From: Leeuwenhoekiella marinoflava DSM 3653 | GTDB lineage: Bacteria > Bacteroidota > Bacteroidia > Flavobacteriales > Flavobacteriaceae | Length of the DNA stretch: 64,000 nucleotides | Assembly (NCBI RefSeq): GCF_900129005.1 | Contig: NZ_FQUN01000003.1 | Location: 310,001-374,000, forward strand | Reading direction: 5' to 3' | Part shown: positions 55,165 to 62,618 of the stretch, in pieces | Layout of the letters: each line of letters starts with the position of its first letter | Position numbering within the stretch: the first letter of the stretch is position 1 | Position numbers and translations under genes: made by a program | Notes under the pieces: model-generated | The model's input: the letters and a program-made list of their open reading frames with translations, nothing else | The model's database searches: none | What the model was told of the DNA's origin: nothing

Positions 55165-55268
55165 TTTTATTGGCGCCGCCAAAGGGTCTAATATCCTGAG
55201 GCTTGCCTCGAAATTGAAAATTTATTTCTGACGAATGCCTCGCGGGCTTGCCCCGAGATAGTTTGCTG
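55165..55268 (+). repeat. Intergenic hairpin repeat, copy H
   Basis: Best match to copy B2 at 1608-1712: shares CCGCCAAAGGGT, GAGGCTTGCCTCGAA, ATTGAAAATTTATTTCT, GACGAATGCCTCGCGGGC and a TAGTTTGCT end. It lies between the sdhB terminator and the end of radA. Confidence 0.8.
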
Positions 55269-55303
55269 GTCTCCAGATTATAAGAAATCCAGTTAGTTGT
55301 GTT

Positions 55304-56665
55304 TTATCCAAACAACCACTCCACCACATCATTCATCTTAGCGACCCGTATGATATTAATGCCGTAATTATTCTTAGGAACTTTACAGTATTTTGAGATC
55401 ATTATCGTGCCAAAACCTAGCTTTTCAGCTTCCAGAATGCGTTGTTCTACGCGGGTTACGGGGCGTATTTCACCAGCAAGACCAACTTCTGCTGCAAAGC
55501 AAATATCTTTTGCTACCGAGATATCTTCGTTACTTGATAAAATAGCGGCAACTACAGCAAGATCAATAGCAGTATCATCCACTGAAATTCCACCGGTAAT
55601 ATTTAAAAACACATCTTTTGCTCCTAATCTAAATCCGGCACGTTTTTCTAAAACGGCTAAAATCATATTGAGACGCTTGGCATTATAACCCGTAGCGCTA
55701 CGCTGTGGCGTGCCGTAAACGGCCGTACTTACCAAAGCTTGTATTTCTATCATAAGTGGCCGCATTCCTTCTAAAGTTGCAGCAATGGCTGTTCCGCTTA
55801 AGTCTTCATCATTCTTAGAAATTAGAATTTCAGACGGATTAGAAACTTCTCTGAGTCCGCTGCCTTGCATTTCATAAATCCCTAATTCGTTTGTAGACCC
55901 AAAACGGTTTTTATGTGCGCGTAAAATGCGATACACGTGGTTGCGATCACCCTCAAACTGAAGAACGGTATCTACCATATGCTCCAGAATTTTTGGACCG
56001 GCAATGTTTCCGTCTTTTGTAATATGACCAATTAGGATTACCGGAGTAGCGGTTTCCTTAGCGAATTTAATAAGTTCTGTGGTGGTTTCTCGTATTTGTG
56101 ATATGCTTCCCGCTCCACTTTCTATATAATCGCTGTGAAGCGTTTGAATGGAATCTATAATTACAATATCGGGCTCTACCTCTTCAATCTGTTTAAAAAT
56201 GTTTTGAGTTTTGGTTTCGGTTAAAATCAGACAATTATCTGCGTTGGGATTTATGCGTTCTGCACGCATTTTAATTTGCTGTGCACTTTCTTCCCCAGAA
56301 ACATAAAGCGTTTTGTAAGGCAGTGTTAGTGCAATTTGTAGCATCAACGTACTCTTCCCAATACCGGGTTCACCCCCTAAAAGCGTCAGCGAGCCGGGGA
56401 CTAAGCCACCGCCTAAAACCCGATTCAATTCTTCGTTTTGCGTGTTTAATCTGGCGTCTTTAGTGGTGTCAATTTCCCGAATGCGTTGTGGTTTTGCCAC
56501 ACGTTTTGAGCTAGGTACTTCGGTCTTCCAACTTGATTTTTCTGCTTTTTGTACAACCTCTTCTGCGATGGTATTCCATTCTTTGCACGAGGTGCACTGG
56601 CCCTGCCATTTTGCAAATTGTGCGCCGCAATTCTGACAGAAAAAAGTGGTTTTAGTTTTTGCCAT
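55304..56665 (-). CDS. radA: DNA repair protein RadA/Sms
   Basis: A 453-residue RecA-related branch-migration ATPase. It has an N-terminal four-cysteine zinc finger (FFCQNCGAQF, GQCTSCKEW), Walker A GGEPGIGKST near residue 97, the RadA-specific KNRFG (HKNRFGSTNELG) and a Lon-like C-terminal domain. The start overlaps the stop of the upstream esterase-like gene (TAATG), making it the last gene of the panC-panD-flippase-esterase-radA run. Confidence 0.95.
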   Translation of the reverse strand: MAKTKTTFFCQNCGAQFAKWQGQCTSCKEWNTIAEEVVQKAEKSSWKTEVPSSKRVAKPQRIREIDTTKDARLNTQNEELNRVLGGGLVPGSLTLLGGEPGIGKSTLMLQIALTLPYKTLYVSGEESAQQIKMRAERINPNADNCLILTETKTQNIFKQIEEVEPDIVIIDSIQTLHSDYIESGAGSISQIRETTTELIKFAKETATPVILIGHITKDGNIAGPKILEHMVDTVLQFEGDRNHVYRILRAHKNRFGSTNELGIYEMQGSGLREVSNPSEILISKNDEDLSGTAIAATLEGMRPLMIEIQALVSTAVYGTPQRSATGYNAKRLNMILAVLEKRAGFRLGAKDVFLNITGGISVDDTAIDLAVVAAILSSNEDISVAKDICFAAEVGLAGEIRPVTRVEQRILEAEKLGFGTIMISKYCKVPKNNYGINIIRVAKMNDVVEWLFG

Positions 56666-57801
56666 TAATATCCAAAATCATCTTTAATTTGTTGCGCTCT
56701 GGCAACAAGTATATCTTTATTAATATCTCCAATTTCTTTTAAAACCAGCGCTCCTTCGTAGGTGCGCATCGCTTTTTTAGGTTCTCCGTTACCTTCGTAA
56801 GATCTTCCCAAATAGTAAGCTCCCAGGATTGTTTCGGGATATTCTTTACGAGCTAGTTTGCCTAAATTTTCAAAACCATCCCAGTCTGATTTTTGCTCTA
56901 AAGCAGCGGCTACGGCAATAAAATCATTAATCCGAATCTGATCTTTTAGACCAAAAAGAGTTTCAATAATCGCGTATTTTTCAATCAGATAATCATAAGG
57001 AGATTCTGATTTGAGTATAACATCTGTAAACTCCTTTTTAGTGACCGGTCTGTATACTGAAAATACTTTCCCTAAAGCATTTGGGATTGCACGACCTACT
57101 AGCGAATAGTGTGTGGCATCATCAAAATCGTCAAAATAATAATGAAACGTATCATTTTCGATCGCTTTTAGAGACTGGTCTAAAGCAAGCACATCTTCCC
57201 GTAGCGATTGAATGTCTTCGCTTGCGGTTGCTTGGTAGTAAAAAATTTGTTGTTCTGCGCGGCTTAAAACATTGGTGAGGCGCTCTGTCATTTGTGGTGC
57301 CAGATCCGGACTTAAAGAAATGTATGCATTGAACAGCGGAGGGCTTTTCATCAAATAATAGTTGGCAAAACCCGCAGTAGCATCGTGTCCCACAATTACA
57401 TTAAATGGAGCAAGTCTGTATTGCTTATTCAGCCATGGAAACAATTCCATTCCTATAAACTCAAAAAAATCTGCGCTCTGGTCTGTGGGTAAAAAATTAG
57501 TCTCATCGTAAACCGAATCATCCATGCGGTTGGGTTGCATTATGCCTACTACAATGGCTTGTGGCATATCTTCCCAATAGCTGTAGTAATCTGCACTACC
57601 GGCTACGGGTTCAAAAAGATAATCACCGTCCAGAACAATAATAACCGGATAGTTCTTATCCGTATTTGCCTCGTAATTGCGCGGCAGCTGAATCTTTACA
57701 TTTCGAGGTTCGTTAAATTTAACCGAAGGTACAGATTCGTAGATCACTTGGGCTTGGAGGGTGCTGTAAAAAAGCAGGAATAGAAGTAGTGTTTTTTTCA
57801 T
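56665..57801 (-). CDS. Esterase-fold (Fes/PF00756-like) exported protein with Asp at the nucleophile position, plus C-terminal TPR
   Basis: A 378-residue exported protein (MKKTLLLFLLFYSTLQAQ). The first 250 residues follow the esterase D/enterochelin-esterase fold (NYPVIIVLDGDYLF, FNAYISLSPDL). The nucleophile elbow, normally GHSxGG, reads GHDATAG: the serine is replaced by Asp140. A later His (THYSL) is kept. The C-terminus (about 310-378) has a TPR-like pair (AYYLGRSYEGNGEPKKAMRTYEGAL). ATG 57801 is preferred to 57843 because it starts the signal peptide. Overlaps radA by one base. Confidence 0.78.
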   Translation of the reverse strand: MKKTLLLFLLFYSTLQAQVIYESVPSVKFNEPRNVKIQLPRNYEANTDKNYPVIIVLDGDYLFEPVAGSADYYSYWEDMPQAIVVGIMQPNRMDDSVYDETNFLPTDQSADFFEFIGMELFPWLNKQYRLAPFNVIVGHDATAGFANYYLMKSPPLFNAYISLSPDLAPQMTERLTNVLSRAEQQIFYYQATASEDIQSLREDVLALDQSLKAIENDTFHYYFDDFDDATHYSLVGRAIPNALGKVFSVYRPVTKKEFTDVILKSESPYDYLIEKYAIIETLFGLKDQIRINDFIAVAAALEQKSDWDGFENLGKLARKEYPETILGAYYLGRSYEGNGEPKKAMRTYEGALVLKEIGDINKDILVARAQQIKDDFGY

Positions 57802-57889
57802 GGAGAATAGATTTGGGATTGTGAATTTAGTCATTATGCTCAAGTATTCCTTAAGCTTTAACGCGACGGATTCAAATATGCGGTAAAAT

Positions 57890-58858
57890 CTATTTTTTCT
57901 GATTATAAAGCGGAAGAAAAAGAAAAGACAAAGCTCCTAAAACAAGCACTAAAAGCGTCTGAGAGCCCCAAACAATCCAGCCGAAAGCTTCGCCACCTTG
58001 TTTGCTGTAGCCGAAGAAAATAAAGAGCGCGCCAATTGCGATAGGGTAAACACCGATTCCGCCATTAGTAACCGAAATTGAAAAAGAACCTATAACAAAG
58101 GCAGCAAGAATAACTCCTATCGAAGCTTCAGCGATCTCCGGAATGGTAAATTTTATGACCCAAAACATCAATACATACATCACCCAAATAAATAGCGTAT
58201 GGGCTATGAATGCTAGTTTGTGCTTCATATTAAGAATGCTGCGCATGCCTTCAACAAGACCGGTCATAAACTGCTGAATCTTGTGTAGAAATCCATTTTT
58301 TGCATTTTTTACAATTCTAAAGCCAATCCAGATTCCACCAACGGCGATAGCTAAAAAAGCTACCGTATAGAGTGGATTGATATTTTGATCATTTAGGTAC
58401 TCAAGTAAAGTATCTGTCTGTAAAAGAATGGCAATAGCAACAACAAGTAAGAGCATAAAAAAGTCTGCAATACGTTCGGAAATGATGGTGCCAAAAGCTT
58501 TTTCAAAAGGAACTTCTTCGTAGATTGTGAGCAAGGCTCCGCGCAACAATTCGCCACTTCTGGGGATTCCTAAATTCGCTAAATAGGCTGCCATAACCGC
58601 CATAAAGCGGTTGGCGAGTTTTGGATGGTAACCCATAGGTTCTAGCAAATATTGCCAGCGCCACGCTCTTGATAAATGACTTAAGATCCCAAAGAGTAAA
58701 GATACCACGATGTAAAAAGGGTTGGCTTGTTTTATGTTTTCCCAGAGTATCGCACGTTCTTCTTCGGTGGCAGAACTCAATGAATAATAGATGAGAATAA
58801 TCCCAATTCCTAACGGGATTATGACTTTAAGAAGCTTTATGAGTGTTTTTTTGCTCAA
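57890..58858 (-). CDS. Flippase-like membrane protein (UPF0104/LPG synthase TM region)
   Basis: A 322-residue inner-membrane protein with about eight helices, of the family related to the membrane part of lysylphosphatidylglycerol synthase. Landmarks are HLSRAWRWQYLLEPMGY, AYLANLGIPRSGELLRGALL and SVTNGGIGVYPIAIGALF. Some relatives are thought to move lipid-linked substrates across the membrane; the substrate here is unknown. It starts 2 nt after panD and is probably co-transcribed with the pantothenate genes. Confidence 0.85.
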   Translation of the reverse strand: MSKKTLIKLLKVIIPLGIGIILIYYSLSSATEEERAILWENIKQANPFYIVVSLLFGILSHLSRAWRWQYLLEPMGYHPKLANRFMAVMAAYLANLGIPRSGELLRGALLTIYEEVPFEKAFGTIISERIADFFMLLLVVAIAILLQTDTLLEYLNDQNINPLYTVAFLAIAVGGIWIGFRIVKNAKNGFLHKIQQFMTGLVEGMRSILNMKHKLAFIAHTLFIWVMYVLMFWVIKFTIPEIAEASIGVILAAFVIGSFSISVTNGGIGVYPIAIGALFIFFGYSKQGGEAFGWIVWGSQTLLVLVLGALSFLFLPLYNQKK

Positions 58859-58860
58859 GC

Positions 58861-59211
58861 TTAATTGAGCAAATTGGTTTCTTCATTAGGGAAAACCAGT
58901 GAGGGTTTAAAAGCTTTTGCTTCAGCAATTTCCATAAACGCGTAGGTAATCAAGATCAAGATATCCCCTTTTGCAACTTTACGGGCGGCAGCACCATTAA
59001 GCGTAACTTCTCCGCTATTTCGCGGCCCGGGAATTGCATAGGTTTCTAGGCGTTCTCCGTTGGTTACATTCACAATTTGAACACGTTCACCTTCAATAAT
59101 GCCGGCGGCATCCATAAGATCTTCATCAATGGTAATGCTGCCAATGTAGTGCAGTTCTGCTCCGGTAACTTTTACGCGGTGTATTTTAGATTTTACAACG
59201 TTAACTAACAT
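58861..59211 (-). CDS. panD: Aspartate 1-decarboxylase
   Basis: A 116-residue pyruvoyl enzyme making beta-alanine from aspartate. The self-cleavage site is Gly24-Ser25 in HYIGSITID; Lys9 and [16 protein letters not shown] (about 63-78) are the other conserved parts. It supplies the substrate for PanC, encoded 18 nt upstream. Confidence 0.96.
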   Translation of the reverse strand: MLVNVVKSKIHRVKVTGAELHYIGSITIDEDLMDAAGIIEGERVQIVNVTNGERLETYAIPGPRNSGEVTLNGAAARKVAKGDILILITYAFMEIAEAKAFKPSLVFPNEETNLLN

Positions 59212-59229
59212 GGTGTAAAAATAGGGTTT

Positions 59230-60078
59230 TTAATTTAGGGCAATATTGTCAATAAGTCTTACTTCTCCGGCAAATACAGCAATAAAAGCTCTGTATTTTT
59301 CGCTCTCTTTTTTTGTATTAGCGTGAGTTAAAGTAGATGCATTTGCAATTTCAAAATACTCCAATTGTAGATGCTCTTTATCTTTAAATTGATCTTTCAC
59401 AAATTCTTGAACTTGATCAACAGTTTGGTCGTTAAAAAGGGCTTTAGCTTGCGTTAAAGTTTTATAAATAAATGGAGAAGCATTGCGCTGATCTTGAGTA
59501 AGCCTTTTGTTTCTAGAGCTTTCGGCTAGACCATCTTCGTGTCGGCTTATAGGACATCCGATTATTTTTACCGAAAGCGCTTCGATCGCTACTAACTTGT
59601 TTATGATTTGTAACTGCTGGTAATCTTTCTCTCCAAAAAATGCAAAATCAGGATTTACAATTTCAAATAGATAGTTGAGAACGGTGGCGACTCCTTCAAA
59701 ATGACCGGGTCTAAAAGCGCCTTCCATGACCTGATCTAAGCCGTCAAAATTATAGTCAATAGATTCAACCTTAGAGCCGTAAATCGTTGTAGTGCTCGGG
59801 GTAAAAACGAGTAATTCAGGGTTTATTGATTCTAGGAATTCCAGATCTGCCTGCAAATCCCGTGGATAAGTCTCCAGATCTCTAGGATTGTTGAATTGTG
59901 TAGGGTTAACAAATATGCTTACTACAACAATATCACAATTTTTTAAAGCAAAGTTAAACAGGCTTGCATGCCCACGATGCAGAGCACCCATAGTAGGTAC
60001 GAAACCTATTTTTGCGCCATTTTTTTTATGTTTTGCAACAGCAGCAGAAATTTCTGGTCTATTGGTATATACGTGCAT
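59230..60078 (-). CDS. panC: Pantothenate synthetase
   Basis: A 282-residue ligase joining pantoate and beta-alanine. The nucleotidyl-transfer motif is PTMGALHRGHASL near residue 28; FVNPTQFNNP, FFGEKDYQQL and the KMS-like SSRNKRL are present. It is the first gene of the panC-panD unit and divergent from the GlgA-like gene, with promoter TAATTTTG on the minus strand (60100-60107). Confidence 0.96.
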   Translation of the reverse strand: MHVYTNRPEISAAVAKHKKNGAKIGFVPTMGALHRGHASLFNFALKNCDIVVVSIFVNPTQFNNPRDLETYPRDLQADLEFLESINPELLVFTPSTTTIYGSKVESIDYNFDGLDQVMEGAFRPGHFEGVATVLNYLFEIVNPDFAFFGEKDYQQLQIINKLVAIEALSVKIIGCPISRHEDGLAESSRNKRLTQDQRNASPFIYKTLTQAKALFNDQTVDQVQEFVKDQFKDKEHLQLEYFEIANASTLTHANTKKESEKYRAFIAVFAGEVRLIDNIALN

Positions 60079-60099
60079 CCGGATTTATTTAACAGGCGG

Positions 60100-60107
60100 C
60101 AAAATTA
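60100..60107 (-). promoter_or_regulatory. -7 promoter element (TAATTTTG) of panC
   Basis: Exact TAnnTTTG match on the minus strand, 21 nt upstream of the panC ATG at 60078. Confidence 0.65.
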
Positions 60108-60138
60108 CTATATTACTGGCAATCTGCATAAAATTTCG

Positions 60139-60146
60139 TAATTTTG
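60139..60146 (+). promoter_or_regulatory. -7 promoter element (TAATTTTG) of the GlgA-like gene
   Basis: Exact TAnnTTTG match 39 nt upstream of the ATG at 60186. It forms a divergent promoter pair with that of panC. Confidence 0.65.
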
Positions 60147-60185
60147 CGTGTTTTTTAGCCTTAACAGAAACTTAGAAGCACATTT

Positions 60186-60995
60186 ATGAAAAATAAGAGG
60201 ATATTGTACGTATCATCTGAAGTTATTCCATATTTACCTGAGACAGAGATTGCATCCATGTCTTTTGAGGTACCGCAAATGGTCAATAGCAAAGGAGGTC
60301 AAATTAGAATTTTTATGCCTAGATACGGCAATATCAATGAAAGACGCCATCAGCTTCACGAAGTGATACGACTTTCAGGTATGAATCTAGTTATAAATGA
60401 TTTTGATATGCCGCTTATCATAAAAGTAGCCTCTATACCTAAGGAACGTATACAGGTTTATTTTATAGATAACGAAGAGTATTTTAAGCGTAAAGCGACT
60501 TTTACTGACGAAGAAGGAAAACTTTTTGCAGATAATGATGAGCGTGCTATATTTTTTGCAAAAGGCGTTGTTGAAACTGTAAAAAAATTAAACTGGGCGC
60601 CAGATATTATTCATGTTCATGGTTGGTTAGCATCATTATTGCCGTTGTATTTAAAACAGTATTATGCAAGTGAGCCGTTGTTTAAGCAAAGTAAAATTGT
60701 GACTTCGGTTTACAATACAGGTTATGAAGGTGCGTTAAATGAGCAAATGATAGACAAAATTGCTTTTGACGGAATTGATAAAGAAGCTATTTCTGAATTA
60801 GAAAAACCTTCTTATGATAACCTGATGAAGGTAGCTATTAAAAATTCTGATGCTGCAATTATTGGTTCTTCAGATTTGAGAGAAGAGCTCACTGCATATT
60901 TGAATGCGACAAAAATTCCTGTACTGTCATATAAGAAAAAAGAAGAGTTCGCTCAAGCATATGAAGAGTTTTATACCACAAAGGTGTTAGACTAA
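60186..60995 (+). CDS. Half-length glycogen/starch synthase-like protein (GT5 N-terminal domain only)
   Basis: A 269-residue protein matching only the N-terminal Rossmann domain of GlgA: ILYVSSEVIPYL at the start, ADNDERAIFFAKG near 117 and the conserved DIIHVHGWLASLLPLYL near 140. Full GlgA is about 475 residues; the C-terminal GT-B domain with the nucleotide-sugar site is absent and no remnant follows. The canonical KTGG ADP-glucose loop near the N-terminus is replaced by PETEIASM. It is therefore unlikely to be a normal synthase. First gene before a DUF4270 lipoprotein and glmS. Confidence 0.82.
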   Translation: MKNKRILYVSSEVIPYLPETEIASMSFEVPQMVNSKGGQIRIFMPRYGNINERRHQLHEVIRLSGMNLVINDFDMPLIIKVASIPKERIQVYFIDNEEYFKRKATFTDEEGKLFADNDERAIFFAKGVVETVKKLNWAPDIIHVHGWLASLLPLYLKQYYASEPLFKQSKIVTSVYNTGYEGALNEQMIDKIAFDGIDKEAISELEKPSYDNLMKVAIKNSDAAIIGSSDLREELTAYLNATKIPVLSYKKKEEFAQAYEEFYTTKVLD

Positions 60996-61011
60996 AAATA
61001 AAAAAAAGAGA

Positions 61012-62613
61012 ATGAAATTGAATACGGTGTTGACAAGAACATTAGGTGTACTAATGCTTCTATTTATCTTCTTTTCTTGCGAAGATGATATACAAGGAAT
61101 AGGTAGTGGGCTGGTGGATGAAAGTAACTTTACTTCTGGTAGTGAGACTTATCCTGTAGTAGCTTATAGTGAGCGTTTCTTTGATTCTGTGGGAGTTCAA
61201 ACAAATGGATTTGGGTCAGGAGCCTTAGGTTTTTATTTAGATTCCATTTATGGTACAACAAAAGCTTCTACATTAAGTCAGGTTGATTTAAGTGTTTATA
61301 ACTCAACATTTGGTACTAATCCTGTTATTGATTCTGTAGTTTTTGAAATGCCTTACTTCAGTACACAGGGTACTAATAGTGATAAAGAGACTATATATAG
61401 ATTGGATTCGGTTTATGGTTCTGATCCTATTAAATTAACGGCTTTTAGATCTTACTATTTTTTAAATAGTAATAGTACTCCTGACTTAGAAAATGGAGCG
61501 GTTTATTATTCTGATGATATAGCTGAATTTAATGGTGTAGAGGGTGATACTATTTTCAGCGAAACCTTTACGCCTTCAAATGATCCTTTTGTTGCTGTAG
61601 TGCCAGCTGATACTGAAGATCAAGATGATAGCAGAACTACGCTTTCACCACGATTGCGCCTGCGTTTAGACCAGAATTCTTATGGAGAGACGTATTGGCA
61701 AACTAATATTTTAGATAGAGGAGGTGATGATGAGTTGTTTAATGCAAATGCCTTTAGGAATTATTTTAGAGGGATTTATTTAAAAGCAGAGCCTGTAGAG
61801 AATACAGGAAGTTATTTTCTTTTTGATAAGTCAAATACTAATATTGTAATTTATTACAAAAATGGAGCGGAAGCTTCGCGCAGGTCAGCAAGTTTGACGC
61901 TATCTTTTAGTGGAGGTTCTGTAATTGGTTATGAGAATGATTTTAATGCTTCGATTAAAGCTGAACTTACCGATATAGATAAAGAAAATGGTGAAGAAAA
62001 TCTTTATTTAAAAGGTGGTCAGGGTAGTATGGCAGTTATAGAATTGTTTGGTCCTGATGATAACAATGATGGCATTCCAGATGATTTAGCTTTTATGCGT
62101 ACTGAGCAACGCTTGATTAGAGAGGCTAACTTGGAGTTCTTTGTAGATCAAGATAAGATAGCTTCTTTTGCGGGGGCTTCTGTTTCAGAGCCAGAACGTA
62201 TTTATATCTATAATTTAGAAACGAATCAGCCTTTAGTAGATTTTTCTGCAGATGCGACAGCTGGTTCTACAGGTGCAATTACAGCAGTTGGAACTACGCA
62301 TTTAGGTCCTTTAACCAGAACCGAAACCGGCGAAGGCATTAGTTATAAGATAAGAATTACTGAATATCTAAAAAGGCTGTTAGATGAAAATAATGATGCT
62401 CCGGTAACAAAACTAGGAGTTGTAGTAAGTCAGAATTTGCTTTCAACAGCTACAGGAAGCATAGAAGGTAAGTCAACTTCAGATATTCCTAACCGAGTAC
62501 CTTATTCGTCGATTATTTCTAATAGAGGCACTATTCTTTATGGAAGTTCTGAAAGTGTTCCTGAAACCAAACGACTTAAACTAAAAGTTTTTTATTCAGA
62601 AGCATCTAATTAA
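61012..62613 (+). CDS. DUF4270 lipoprotein
   Basis: A 533-residue lipoprotein (lipobox FFSC, Cys23, followed by the acidic EDDIQGIGSGL) of the DUF4270 family, confined to Bacteroidota. Segments typical of the family are GFYLDSIYGTTKASTLSQV and FRNYFRGIYLKAEP. It probably faces the cell surface; function unknown. It lies 16 nt after the GlgA-like gene and 5 nt before glmS. Confidence 0.85.
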   Translation: MKLNTVLTRTLGVLMLLFIFFSCEDDIQGIGSGLVDESNFTSGSETYPVVAYSERFFDSVGVQTNGFGSGALGFYLDSIYGTTKASTLSQVDLSVYNSTFGTNPVIDSVVFEMPYFSTQGTNSDKETIYRLDSVYGSDPIKLTAFRSYYFLNSNSTPDLENGAVYYSDDIAEFNGVEGDTIFSETFTPSNDPFVAVVPADTEDQDDSRTTLSPRLRLRLDQNSYGETYWQTNILDRGGDDELFNANAFRNYFRGIYLKAEPVENTGSYFLFDKSNTNIVIYYKNGAEASRRSASLTLSFSGGSVIGYENDFNASIKAELTDIDKENGEENLYLKGGQGSMAVIELFGPDDNNDGIPDDLAFMRTEQRLIREANLEFFVDQDKIASFAGASVSEPERIYIYNLETNQPLVDFSADATAGSTGAITAVGTTHLGPLTRTETGEGISYKIRITEYLKRLLDENNDAPVTKLGVVVSQNLLSTATGSIEGKSTSDIPNRVPYSSIISNRGTILYGSSESVPETKRLKLKVFYSEASN

Positions 62614-62618
62614 ATTTT

